This document shows, piece after piece, positions 1 through 5,886 of a DNA stretch of 5,970 bases. Made by a program: the position numbers and the translations under genes. This DNA comes from an uncultured Marmoricola sp. Its GTDB lineage: Bacteria > Actinomycetota > Actinomycetes > Propionibacteriales > Nocardioidaceae. The notes beneath the pieces are model-generated. The model saw only the letters and a list, made by a program, of their open reading frames with translations. It ran no database searches and had not been told where the DNA came from. Location: the NCBI GenBank assembly GCA_937868455.1, contig CALMMO010000461.1, positions 1-5,970 on the forward strand, given 5' to 3'. Every line of letters starts with the position of its first letter. Within the stretch, counting starts at the first letter, position 1.

Positions 1-630
1 TTGCCGTCGTTCGTCTGTCATCGTGACGCCGGCGGGGTTGTGGTAGTTCGGGATGGTGTACAAAAACTTGATCGTCCGACCCGATGCCTTGGTGGCCACG
101 ATGGCTTGCTCAAGTGCTTCAGGGATCAGCCCCTCGCCATCCATCTGCGCGTGCACGACGTCGCATTCGTAGGCCCGAAAGACCCCCAGGGCACCGACGT
201 ACGACGGCGCCTCACAAATCACGACATCACCTGGGTCGCAAAAGATGCGAGTCACGAGGTCAACTGCTTGTTGCGACCCAACGGTCACCACAACGTCATC
301 GGGGTGTGCGTGGATGCCTTCCAGGGCCATGACGTCACAGATTTGCTCGCGCAGTCGGGCATCGCCTTGTCCAGAGCCGTACTGCATCGCGACAGTGCCG
401 TGCTCGCGCACGATGGTGTCGATGCCAGAGGCCACCACATCGAGCGGAAGTCCCGAAATGTTGGGCATCCCACCAGCCAATGACACAACCTCAGGACGCG
501 AGGCGACGGCAAAGAGTGCACGGATCTCAGAGGCGGTCATGCCCTTGGTGCGAGCGGCATAACGGTCGACGTAATTGTCCAATCGACCGGCGAACCGGTG
601 TTGCGTCGACGGGGTGGACTCTGAGGGCAT
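1..630 (-). CDS. PLP-dependent class I/II aminotransferase, N-terminal part (runs off left edge)
   Basis: This is the first 210 residues of a fold-type I pyridoxal-phosphate aminotransferase, read by translating the minus strand from the ATG at 628-630; the frame stays open to the window edge. Visible family motifs are LAGGMPN (51-57), QYGSGQGDARLREQI (83-97, the class I/II 'Y..G.G...LR' segment), VGSQQAVDL (117-125) and YTIPNYHNPAG (191-201), whose Asn198 should contact the PLP ring oxygen. The Schiff-base lysine lies beyond the window. No N-terminal GntR-type winged helix is present, so this is a plain transaminase, not a MocR-type regulator. It resembles the 2-aminoadipate/aromatic aminotransferase group, but the substrate cannot be read from this fragment. 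AGGAG (634-638) lies only 2 nt before the ATG, which is close. The gene is divergent from the GNAT gene. In related genomes parB may follow; that is inference. Confidence 0.9.
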   Translation of the reverse strand, partial: MPSESTPSTQHRFAGRLDNYVDRYAARTKGMTASEIRALFAVASRPEVVSLAGGMPNISGLPLDVVASGIDTIVREHGTVAMQYGSGQGDARLREQICDVMALEGIHAHPDDVVVTVGSQQAVDLVTRIFCDPGDVVICEAPSYVGALGVFRAYECDVVHAQMDGEGLIPEALEQAIVATKASGRTIKFLYTIPNYHNPAGVTMTDERRQ

Positions 631-633
631 GAC

Positions 634-658
634 TCCTAGGATGAAGCATCCGGGCCCG
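634..658. promoter_or_regulatory. Divergent intergenic region with small dyads (possible promoter/operator)
   Basis: The 51-bp gap (631-681) between the aminotransferase and GNAT starts must hold signals for both genes, or extend into their coding ends. It contains an inverted repeat GGATG-AAG-CATCC (639-651) overlapping the 8-bp palindrome CGGGCCCG (651-658). On the plus strand, TGGACT (615-620) and TAGGAT (637-642), 16 bp apart, make a weak sigma-70-like pair for the GNAT gene. I see no convincing minus-strand promoter. The function is inferred from position only. Confidence 0.25.
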
Positions 659-670
659 AGATTCATTGTT

Positions 671-677
671 GGGGTGA
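671..677 (+). promoter_or_regulatory. Ribosome binding site of the GNAT gene
   Basis: GGGGTGA ends 4 nt before the ATG at 682-684 and is close to the Shine-Dalgarno consensus GGAGGTGA. It supports 682 as the start. Confidence 0.6.
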
Positions 678-681
678 TCAC

Positions 682-1323
682 ATGGGACGCCATACCTCAC
701 GAATCACCCTTGATGACCTGCCCGATTTAGCCGGAAATTGCCACACATGTGCCAGATGGCAGGTCGATGGCGTACGACGCCGCACCCTCGACTCGTGTGC
801 CCAAACCGAAGAACTCAGCGGCTGGGTGAGCCAGGTCTTGCGTGATTGGGGCTCATGCGGGCGCGTGCTGCGCATCGACGGAGACGTCGCCGGACAGGTG
901 ATCTATGCCCCGCCCGTGATGGTGCCGGCGGCAGGAAGTTTCCCCACCTCACCGGTCTCACCTGACGCGGTGCTGATGGTCTCGCTAAGAGTCGCTCCAC
1001 AGTTCGAAGGTCACGGAGTCGGGCGAATGCTCGTCCAAGCAATGGCTCGCGACCTGATCAAACGCGGAGGGATCAAAGCCGTGGAGGCGTTTGGTGACAC
1101 GCGGGGCAACGCCTCCGCTGAATGCGTGATTCCTTCGGAGTTTCTGCTCGCGGTCGGGTTCCGGACTCTGCGCGCCCACTCACGCAACCCACGGATGCGG
1201 ATGGACCTGCGCACAGCGCTGACCTGGCGAAGCGAACTGGAGGAAGCGCTGGATCGGTTGCGGGGGGTTGTGGCGCGTCCGGTGGCGAATCTGGAGGTGT
1301 CAAAGTCACAAGTAAACCTGTGA
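682..1323 (+). CDS. GNAT-family N-acetyltransferase of the trxA/parB neighbourhood
   Basis: A 213-residue protein with the acetyl-CoA-binding core of the GNAT fold. A hydrophobic strand (LMVSLRVAP, 98-106) leads into QFEGHGVGRML (107-117), which contains the diagnostic Q-x-x-G-x-G pyrophosphate loop. A second half follows, with ECVIPSEFLLAVGF (147-160) and a basic stretch, RNPRMRMDLR (168-177). The N-terminus carries a Cys-x-x-Cys pair (C20, C23, in CHTCARWQ), recalling the C-x-x-C-x-W-E motif common in the actinobacterial proteins encoded at this locus (compare Rv3916c). The acetyl acceptor is unknown. It reads towards trxA and is the only complete plus-strand gene here. The final residues (about K208 to L213) and the stop are encoded by a palindromic repeat shared with the intergenic region, so the native C-terminus may have been altered. 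Family call is good; substrate cannot be said. Confidence 0.85.
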   Translation: MGRHTSRITLDDLPDLAGNCHTCARWQVDGVRRRTLDSCAQTEELSGWVSQVLRDWGSCGRVLRIDGDVAGQVIYAPPVMVPAAGSFPTSPVSPDAVLMVSLRVAPQFEGHGVGRMLVQAMARDLIKRGGIKAVEAFGDTRGNASAECVIPSEFLLAVGFRTLRAHSRNPRMRMDLRTALTWRSELEEALDRLRGVVARPVANLEVSKSQVNL

Positions 1324-1327
1324 CTTT
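1303..1327. repeat. 25-bp near-palindromic repeat, copy 1 (overlaps GNAT stop codon)
   Basis: The arms AAGTCACA and TGTGACTT flank the centre AGTAAACC; one more A-T pair (1302/1327) extends the stem to 9 bp. Eleven of the 13 symmetric pairs across 1302-1327 are complementary, so it could be a DNA operator-like dyad or an RNA hairpin with an 8-nt loop. The same 25 bases recur at 1364-1388. This copy covers the last GNAT codons and its TGA (1321-1323). Confidence 0.9.
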
Positions 1328-1337
1328 GGCGCCTGAC

Positions 1338-1353
1338 CGGGGAGATCTCCCCG
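1338..1353. repeat. Perfect 16-bp palindrome CGGGGAGATCTCCCCG
   Basis: A fully self-complementary sequence lying exactly 10 bp from each flanking 25-bp repeat. As RNA it would form a 6-bp GC-rich stem with a GATC loop on either strand. It is not followed by a T-run. Its placement suggests it is part of one composite element with the two repeats. Confidence 0.85.
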
Positions 1354-1363
1354 CAAAGCGACC

Positions 1364-1388
1364 AAGTCACAAGTAAACCTGTGACTTT
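1364..1388. repeat. 25-bp near-palindromic repeat, copy 2 (just past trxA stop)
   Basis: Identical over 25 bases to 1303-1327, offset by 61 bp. It lies 10 bp downstream of the trxA stop on the minus strand. On the plus strand the right arm runs into TTTT (1386-1389), giving a short terminator-like U-tract. Flanking bases outside the 25 bp differ from copy 1, so the repeated unit is well bounded. Confidence 0.9.
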
Positions 1389-1398
1389 TACACCCGCG

Positions 1399-1725
1399 TC
1401 AGCCGATGAAGTCGGCCAACTCTTTGAGGTAGATCGACTTCGGCTTGGCGCCAACGAGGTTCTTGACCATCTCACCCTTGTTGAACACCGCGACAGTGGG
1501 CAGACCGATGACCCCGAGGCCAGCGGCGGTTTGGGGTTGCTCATCAACGTTCATCTTCACGACGGTGATCTTGTCGCCGTAGGTGGCCGCGATTTCGTTC
1601 AAAACCGGGGCGATCTGGCGGCAGGGGCCGCACCATTCGGCCCAGAAGTCCACAAGCACGGGCTTCTCGCTCAGCAAGACGGTGTCGGCGAAGGTGGCGT
1701 CGGTGACGGACTGTACGTCGGACAT
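1399..1725 (-). CDS. trxA: Thioredoxin
   Basis: A full-length 108-residue cytoplasmic thioredoxin, the usual size. The active site is WCGPC (31-35), with the buried acid Asp26 (VDFW) and the cis-proline Pro76 in GLPT (74-77). It reduces protein disulfides using electrons from NADPH through TrxB. The residue before the conserved Gly-cisPro loop is Ile73 (GVIGLPT), where E. coli has Arg; this is a common variation. A strong ribosome binding site (AAGGAGA, 1731-1737, 5 nt spacing) confirms the start. It lies 24 bp downstream of trxB on the same strand and is almost certainly cotranscribed with it from the SigR-type promoter near 2724-2749. In mycobacteria this gene is trxC and cwlM follows it; here a convergent repeat cluster follows. 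Confidence 0.98.
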   Translation of the reverse strand: MSDVQSVTDATFADTVLLSEKPVLVDFWAEWCGPCRQIAPVLNEIAATYGDKITVVKMNVDEQPQTAAGLGVIGLPTVAVFNKGEMVKNLVGAKPKSIYLKELADFIG

Positions 1726-1730
1726 GTGTT

Positions 1731-1737
1731 TCTCCTT
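1731..1737 (-). promoter_or_regulatory. Ribosome binding site of trxA
   Basis: AAGGAGA on the minus strand, 5 nt before the trxA ATG at 1723-1725, within the 24-bp trxB-trxA gap. It allows independent translation of trxA. Confidence 0.8.
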
Positions 1738-1749
1738 AAAGAGGCGGGC

Positions 1750-2685
1750 TCAGGCGCCCTTGTGGTCCAAATCGGCTAGGTAGCGCTCGGCGTCGAGTGC
1801 GGCGGCACATCCGGTGCCGGCGGCGGTGATGGCTTGACGGTAGTGGTGATCAACCAGGTCACCACAGGCAAACACTCCGGGGAGGTTCGTGGCTGTGGAG
1901 GGGTGGTCGACGATGACGTAGCCATCGTTGTCGAGGGTGACCTGGCCAGCGAGGAGTTCAGAGCGAGGGTCGTGACCGATGGCGATGAACAGACCCGTGA
2001 CGGGGAGTTCGCGCTCGGCTCCAGTCTCGGTGTCACGCAAGGTGATGCCGGTCAGCTTGGGGTCACCATGGATAGCGGCAACTTCACTGTTCCACTGGAA
2101 CTTGATCTTCGGGTCGGCTGCCGCGCGCTCAGCCATGATCTTGGAGGCGCGCAGTTCGCCGCGACGGTGGATCAGGTGCACGGTCGTGGCGAATCGCGTC
2201 AAGAAGGTGGCCTCTTCAACAGCTGAGTCGCCGCCACCAACAACCGCGATCTCTTGGTCGCGGAAGAAGAAGCCGTCGCACGTGGCACACCACGACACAC
2301 CGTGGCCCGAGAGTCGGTCCTCGTCGGGCAGGCCGAGCTTGCGGTAGCCAGAACCGGTCGCCAAGATCACCGCGCGAGCTTCGTACGTCGCATCCATCGT
2401 CTTGACAATCTTGATGTCGCCGGTGAGGTCAACTTCAACAACGTCATCAGCAATGAGTTCGGCACCAAACCGCTCGGCTTGGGCGCGCATCTCATCCATC
2501 AACGCCGGACCCATGATGCCGTCACGGAACCCCGGGAAGTTCTCAACCTCAGTGGTGTTCATCAGTGCACCACCTGCGGTCACTGAGCCCTCGAAGACCA
2601 GCGGCTCCAAGGATGCGCGGGCGGCGTACACCGCTGCGGTGTAGCCAGAAGGCCCGGAGCCGATGATGATCACATTGCGGGGCAT
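1750..2685 (-). CDS. trxB: Thioredoxin-disulfide reductase (NADPH, FAD)
   Basis: A 311-residue low-molecular-weight thioredoxin reductase, the normal length, passing electrons from NADPH via FAD to thioredoxin. The FAD Rossmann loop is GSGPSG (9-14). The TEVENFPG segment (45-52) is conserved. The redox pair is C133-A-T-C136 in [10 protein letters not shown]. The NADPH domain has [10 protein letters not shown] (150-159) and HRR (173-175), which reads the 2'-phosphate. The second FAD contact is VFACGD (271-276), followed by the [11 protein letters not shown] helix (283-293). The frame is open for 52 more codons upstream (to 2841), but that part overlaps the anti-sigma gene and is not family-like. 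The ATG at 2683-2685, directly before the FAD loop and preceded by AGG (2692-2694), is the start. A SigR-like promoter lies 39-64 bp upstream. Confidence 0.98.
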   Translation of the reverse strand: MPRNVIIIGSGPSGYTAAVYAARASLEPLVFEGSVTAGGALMNTTEVENFPGFRDGIMGPALMDEMRAQAERFGAELIADDVVEVDLTGDIKIVKTMDATYEARAVILATGSGYRKLGLPDEDRLSGHGVSWCATCDGFFFRDQEIAVVGGGDSAVEEATFLTRFATTVHLIHRRGELRASKIMAERAAADPKIKFQWNSEVAAIHGDPKLTGITLRDTETGAERELPVTGLFIAIGHDPRSELLAGQVTLDNDGYVIVDHPSTATNLPGVFACGDLVDHHYRQAITAAGTGCAAALDAERYLADLDHKGA

Positions 2686-2723
2686 AGCAAACCTGCCTGA
2701 AAGTTGGGTGCGGAAGTCTGGAC

Positions 2724-2749
2724 AACCGATCTTAGGCGGCTGGTATTCC
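2724..2749 (-). promoter_or_regulatory. SigR/SigH-type disulfide-stress promoter of trxBA
   Basis: On the minus strand, GGAAT (2749 to 2745) is followed after exactly 18 bp by GTT (2726 to 2724). This is the full consensus GGAAT-N18-GTT known for SigR of Streptomyces and close to SigH of mycobacteria, regulators that control trxBA in those organisms. Transcription should begin about 6-10 bp downstream, giving a leader of about 30-35 nt before the trxB ATG. Promoters of the neighbouring SigM have a similar GGAA -35, so dual recognition is possible. The match is seen; the use is inferred. Confidence 0.75.
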
Positions 2750-2760
2750 CCAACTCGCAC

Positions 2761-2789
2761 CACCGCGCCGGTGCGGCCTGGCAGAGGCC
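2761..2789 (-). terminator. Weak hairpin pair after the anti-sigma gene
   Basis: Just past the anti-sigma stop, read on the minus strand, two small stems lie in tandem: GGCCT-N5-AGGCC (2775-2789) and CACCG-GCG-CGGTG (2761-2773). Neither has a U-tract. They lie between the sigM operon end and the trxB promoter, so partial termination is plausible but unproven. Confidence 0.25.
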
Positions 2790-3391
2790 TATCGCACCCG
2801 GAAGTCGAAGGACACCAACTCCGAGCCACTGCCGCAGGCATAAATCACTGCGTGTCGAGGCGCGCGTCCGGTGATGAGCATGGTGGCGTCTTGGCCTTCA
2901 AAGACCATGGGTTCGACGATCGCCTTCTTTGGCACTGATACGCCCGGGCACTCTGCCTGGAGGGCCGCCCGACGTGAGTACGACGCCGCCACCACATCCA
3001 AAGCCACTTGTCGCATGGTGGAGCGATCCACCGACGGTGCTACGGCCTTCAATTGGCTTTCAGCTTGAGTCGAATCGTGTGCGCTGGTCGCCATCGGGTC
3101 ACCACCTCCGCCACTCGCATCACTGGCGGCTCCATGGTGCTGCTGGGAGATCACAACCCCGCCAAGCGCCAATGCGGCGCAGGCAGCAGCAGCCCCCAAG
3201 AATGCGGTACGACGACGGTTGCGCCGCGCAGCCAACGAGACAACTGGCGCTGATGGCGCGGCGAGTTCAGCCAAGGTTGCATCGAGGCGCGCCACGACCT
3301 CAGGAGGAGTCGGACCGACATCACCAAGGGAGGCCAACAACTGGGCAATCTCGTCTTCAGACAGGTCATCAGTTGGGGTCGGATCGGTCAT
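2789..3391 (-). CDS. Membrane anti-sigma factor for SigM
   Basis: A 200-residue single-pass membrane protein. The acidic N-terminal cytoplasmic part (1-55), including [16 protein letters not shown] (8-23), should hold SigM. A basic patch RRNRRR (56-61) precedes the transmembrane helix (about 63-82), so the N-terminus is inside. A Gly/Ser/Ala-rich linker and an outer domain of about 90 residues follow. There is no HxxxCxxC zinc motif, so it is not a ZAS-type anti-sigma factor like RsrA. The outer domain has two cysteines (C148, C186) that could form a disulfide. Its position corresponds to Rv3912 (RsmA) of M. tuberculosis, and the identification rests mainly on sigM coupling and topology. The start overlaps the sigM stop in ATGA (3388-3391) and has a near-perfect ribosome binding site, so the two are translationally coupled. 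Confidence 0.85.
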   Translation of the reverse strand: MTDPTPTDDLSEDEIAQLLASLGDVGPTPPEVVARLDATLAELAAPSAPVVSLAARRNRRRTAFLGAAAACAALALGGVVISQQHHGAASDASGGGGDPMATSAHDSTQAESQLKAVAPSVDRSTMRQVALDVVAASYSRRAALQAECPGVSVPKKAIVEPMVFEGQDATMLITGRAPRHAVIYACGSGSELVSFDFRVR

Positions 3392-4074
3392 GACTGGTCA
3401 CCTCCTCGGGCATGGGTCGGGGCTGAGGGCACACTCTTGGACGCGCGCGAGGCAGGTGAGGTTCCGTGAGGCGAGTCACCCTCAAAAGCGGCTCGCGAAC
3501 CGCCCAGCAACTCCGCGAGACGATGTCGACCACGCGAGCAGCGGCTCTTCACGGTGCCCGGGGCGCATTCGAGCACGTCGGCAGCTTTGTCGATGCTCAT
3601 CCCTTGAATGTCGACAAGCACCAGAGCGGCTTTCTGTTCAGCGCTGAGTTGGTCGAGTGCGTGCAAGAGGCGGCGTCGTACGTCGGACTGCTCGGCCTGG
3701 CTCTCCGGTGAATCAGTAGTGGGGGCCGCAAGCAGTTGGCCGCGTGCAGCCGACTCTTCAAGGTCATCTGGCAAGGGCTGCGCGGCACGCACCTTGGCTC
3801 GGCGCATCCGATCAAGGCAGGCGTTGACCACGATCCGGTGCAGCCAGGTGCTGACAGCCGAGTCACCGCGAAAGGAATCAGCACGGCGAAATGCCGACAC
3901 CATGGCGTCTTGAAGGGCGTCAGCGGCGTCCTCGGGGTTGCCTGAGGTGCGCAGCGCCACGGCCCACATGCGGTCACGGTGGCGTCGGAACAACTCACCA
4001 AACGCCTCAGCATCGCCTGCTTGGTGAGCCGCCATCAGTTGGGCATCACTGAGCGGTCCGTCGCTCAACTCCAT
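3388..4074 (-). CDS. sigM: ECF RNA polymerase sigma factor SigM
   Basis: A 228-residue group 4 (ECF) sigma factor with only regions 2 and 4. Region 2 (about 25-92) contains AFGELFRRHRDRMWAVA, the DALQDAMVSAFRR segment (52-64) that binds core RNA polymerase, and STWLHRIVVNACLDRMRR (75-92), which reads the -10. Region 4 (about 136-190) contains LSAEQKAALVLVDIQGMS and the helix-turn-helix PGTVKSRCSRGRHRL (172-186). A 38-residue Ser/Pro/Ala-rich tail follows, longer than in many ECF factors. The frame is open upstream to 4137, but that part lies inside the pseudokinase gene. The ATG at 4072-4074, with GAGGT (4081-4085) 6 nt before it, is chosen; this gives a 10-bp overlap with the upstream gene. 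The order matches Rv3910-Rv3914 and the Streptomyces sigM locus. It likely directs an envelope/oxidative stress regulon and is held by the next gene's product. Confidence 0.93.
   Translation of the reverse strand: MELSDGPLSDAQLMAAHQAGDAEAFGELFRRHRDRMWAVALRTSGNPEDAADALQDAMVSAFRRADSFRGDSAVSTWLHRIVVNACLDRMRRAKVRAAQPLPDDLEESAARGQLLAAPTTDSPESQAEQSDVRRRLLHALDQLSAEQKAALVLVDIQGMSIDKAADVLECAPGTVKSRCSRGRHRLAELLGGSRAAFEGDSPHGTSPASRASKSVPSAPTHARGGDQS
3398..3405 (-). promoter_or_regulatory. Strong ribosome binding site of the anti-sigma gene, inside sigM
   Basis: GGAGGTGA on the minus strand, 6 nt before the ATG (3389-3391). It is the best Shine-Dalgarno in the window and lies within the last sigM codons. 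With the 4-bp overlap it should keep anti-sigma synthesis at or above that of SigM. Confidence 0.85.
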
Positions 4075-5819
4075 GCGCGCACCTCGTTGATGGCGCCGCG
4101 ATAGCCACCGCCCACAGCGGGCAGTTTGGTCAGCCACACCACGAGGTATCTCGTCCGCACGGCGGTGTCGAGCTTGATGTCGGCCTTGGTGCTCACCTTG
4201 GCCTCACCTGCAGTGACCAAAGCGTCAAGGGACTCAGGTGTGCCGGAGTCGGTGGGGGCCGCCAAGATGCTGACCGAGGTGGGCGAACCGACGAGGTCCA
4301 ACTCGACTCGTGAAACTCTCTGAATCGTCCCTAAGTCGAGGATGAGGCCGACTCCTGATTTGAGCCCGCCCAAATCCGGACGGCGCTTGTAAGTCACGGT
4401 TGACCACCCGGTGCTCGGGTCACCATCGATCGCAAACTTGGCCTGATCAGGGTTTTCTTCTTGCGGATCACCCTCAGGATCGAAATCACGCACCTTCTGG
4501 ATCTCAATCTGAGCGGAAGCTCCACCAGAGCTTTGCTTGTCAGGTCCCTGCGATCCCGATGGCGTGGCCGGATCAGAACTCAGCTTCCAGATCAACAGAC
4601 CAGCGATGACCAGGGCCAGTGCGAGACCAACCAACAGCGGGCCCCGCAGCCAGTTGCGAGGGGGAGCTTCCTCAAACTCGGTCTCGGCGCTGGTCTGCGC
4701 GAAGGGCCACCCGGAGTCGATGAGTTCAGGGGCCGGAGCTGGTGGGGCTGGCTCCAAGAAGCTGGGCTCGGTGGGTGCAGGTGCGCCCGGTTTTGGAGTA
4801 CGTCGAGTGCCCTCAGGGGCAAAGAGAGGGCGATCAGGTCCCGCCTGAGGCTGGGGAGCCGGTGGGGCTGGGATGTCGTGCTCGTTGGTCATCCCCTCGG
4901 TCCAGTCAAAGGGATCAGCAGCCGCAGCGATGGTCGTGGGCGGTGATGTGATCTCGGTGATCTCGGCAGGCAAAGGGGCGGTCGGCTCAGGCGCATCCCA
5001 CTCCGGCATCGATTCAAGTGGCACCGCCTCAGGGGGAGGCGCAGTGCCGGCGTACTTGCTCAGCGCAGCCAGCAGTTCTCGCGAACTATCGATGCGGTCG
5101 TGCGTGCGATGAGTCGAAAGTACGCGGTCGCAGATCGCATCGAGCTCGCGGGGCACACCGGCGCGGATCTGGCGAGCCCGCAATGGACCACGACTGTCTC
5201 GGTGGGCTGCGCGCACTGAGGAAACAGAAGCCCCGGGCCACGAGCCGACTAGCGCGCAGTAGAGCAACGCACCTAAGTCACGCACGTCTCTGCGGATCGG
5301 GTCGGCACCGGGGTAGTTCCCCGATTCGCCGGCACCAACCGGATGCAACGCCGCATCGGTGGCAAAGCCAATGATCTTGACCGAGCCTGATTCGGTGAGC
5401 ATCACGTTTTCGGGCGAGAGTCGCCCGTGAGCCAGGCCTCGGGCGTGGGCTCGAGACATCGCATCGGCGATCTCACTGACGAACCACACAGCGCGGTTGC
5501 TGGGCAAACCCTGCTCGGCGATCAAAACGTCGAGAGAGGCGCCTCGACCCCATTCGTTGACGACCCACGCGGATGATTCAGTGGCGTCACAATCAAGGAC
5601 TTTCAACACATGGGGGTCGGTGATCGTGGCTGCTTGGCGGGCGGCAGTTAGCAACGTCTCGGCGCGCGGGTCATCAGTGCTGACGGTGTGTACGGCGACG
5701 CTTCGGTCGAGCACTTGATCAGTGGCCCGCCAAAAGCGAGCTCCGCCGATGTCGGTGAGCAGATCGTCGAGTCGGTAACGATCGCCCAGCAGCATTCCTG
5801 GATGCATCGAGCGCGTCAC
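4065..5819 (-). CDS. Membrane pseudokinase with extracellular discoidin-like domain (MviN C-terminal counterpart)
   Basis: A 584-residue protein resembling the C-terminal half of mycobacterial MviN (Rv3910). From the GTG start: a kinase-like fold at about 15-255; a linker rich in Pro, Ala and Glu (260-388); a transmembrane helix (394-411, LLVGLALALVIAGLLIW, after basic RNWLR); and an outer domain (412-584) with FAIDGDPSTGWST (462-474) and LILDLG (492-497), typical of discoidin-like sugar-binding folds. The catalytic motifs are lost: VAIK reads VAVH (H44), HRDLKPEN reads HGRLSPEN (131-138), and DFG reads GFA (151-153), so it should not phosphorylate. In M. tuberculosis the equivalent region is phosphorylated by PknB and then bound by FhaA, restraining MurJ and peptidoglycan synthesis; a like role here is inferred. 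An upstream in-frame ATG (5846) has AGG abutting it, whereas the GTG at 5817-5819 has GAGAGGGG 7 nt upstream. Confidence 0.88.
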   Translation of the reverse strand: MTRSMHPGMLLGDRYRLDDLLTDIGGARFWRATDQVLDRSVAVHTVSTDDPRAETLLTAARQAATITDPHVLKVLDCDATESSAWVVNEWGRGASLDVLIAEQGLPSNRAVWFVSEIADAMSRAHARGLAHGRLSPENVMLTESGSVKIIGFATDAALHPVGAGESGNYPGADPIRRDVRDLGALLYCALVGSWPGASVSSVRAAHRDSRGPLRARQIRAGVPRELDAICDRVLSTHRTHDRIDSSRELLAALSKYAGTAPPPEAVPLESMPEWDAPEPTAPLPAEITEITSPPTTIAAAADPFDWTEGMTNEHDIPAPPAPQPQAGPDRPLFAPEGTRRTPKPGAPAPTEPSFLEPAPPAPAPELIDSGWPFAQTSAETEFEEAPPRNWLRGPLLVGLALALVIAGLLIWKLSSDPATPSGSQGPDKQSSGGASAQIEIQKVRDFDPEGDPQEENPDQAKFAIDGDPSTGWSTVTYKRRPDLGGLKSGVGLILDLGTIQRVSRVELDLVGSPTSVSILAAPTDSGTPESLDALVTAGEAKVSTKADIKLDTAVRTRYLVVWLTKLPAVGGGYRGAINEVRAWS

Positions 5820-5826
5820 GACCTGG

Positions 5827-5834
5827 CCCCTCTC
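5827..5834 (-). promoter_or_regulatory. Ribosome binding site deciding the pseudokinase start
   Basis: GAGAGGGG on the minus strand, 7 nt before the GTG at 5817-5819. The alternative ATG at 5844-5846 has no properly spaced site, and the ATG at 5805-5807 is too far from one. This favours the GTG start. Confidence 0.6.
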
Positions 5835-5844
5835 TTCGACTTGC

Positions 5845-5879
5845 ATCCTAGGGGGCCATCCCAGTGGCTGGCATGCCCC
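5845..5879 (-). promoter_or_regulatory. Intercistronic hairpin and possible weak promoter upstream of the pseudokinase gene
   Basis: In the 67-bp gap after the murJ-like stop, an interrupted stem can form at 5852-5879: outer GGGGC/GCCCC (5 bp), then an internal loop, then CCAG/CTGG (4 bp) with a 3-nt loop. Directly after it on the minus strand is TAGGAT (5850 to 5845), a -10-like hexamer; ATGCCA 18 bp upstream of it is a poor -35. The region may tune expression between murJ and the separated pseudokinase. The evidence is weak. Confidence 0.25.
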
Positions 5880-5886
5880 AATGGGA

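Larger units (their letters stand above)
1302..1389. terminator. Candidate bidirectional transcription terminator between convergent genes
   Basis: Three hairpin-forming dyads fill the 75-bp gap between the convergent GNAT and trxA genes plus the GNAT 3' end. The outer hairpins end in short T-runs in both directions (CTTTT on plus at copy 2, CTTT on minus at copy 1). Position and symmetry fit a two-way terminator, but the outer stems are AT-rich and short-tailed. A protein-binding array or a dispersed repeat fits equally well. Confidence 0.45.

Noticed and set aside
1..483. Open plus-strand frame of 160 codons at the left edge
   Set aside because: It lies antisense to the aminotransferase, whose minus-strand frame shows clear family motifs. 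The plus-strand translation shows none.
1303..1388. Repeats as parS or CRP operator sites
   Set aside because: parS is TGTTTCACGTGAAACA and does not match. CRP sites read TGTGA-N6-TCACA, whereas here the half-sites are in the opposite orientation with 8 bp between.
1303..1388. Repeat pair as ends of a mobile element or a mini CRISPR array
   Set aside because: There are only two copies, in direct orientation, with a 36-bp symmetric spacer, no target-site duplication that I can see, no transposase and no cas gene.
1381..1779. Plus-strand frame of 132 codons across trxA
   Set aside because: It is the complement of trxA, begins inside the intergenic repeat, and has no recognisable domain.
2702..2755. 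Inverted repeat AGTTGGG/CCCAACT flanking the trxB promoter
   Set aside because: Only 7 bp with arms 40 bp apart; expected by chance and not clearly related to promoter function.
2686..2841. 52-codon N-terminal extension of trxB
   Set aside because: It overlaps the anti-sigma gene, crosses the predicted promoter, and puts unrelated residues ahead of the normally N-terminal FAD loop.
4075..4137. 21-codon N-terminal extension of sigM
   Set aside because: It lies inside the pseudokinase coding region. The ATG at 4072-4074 has a well-placed ribosome binding site.
4730..4875. Repeated GGTGGGGCTGG-like strings within the pseudokinase gene
   Set aside because: They encode the Pro/Ala linker and are explained by codon use in a low-complexity stretch.
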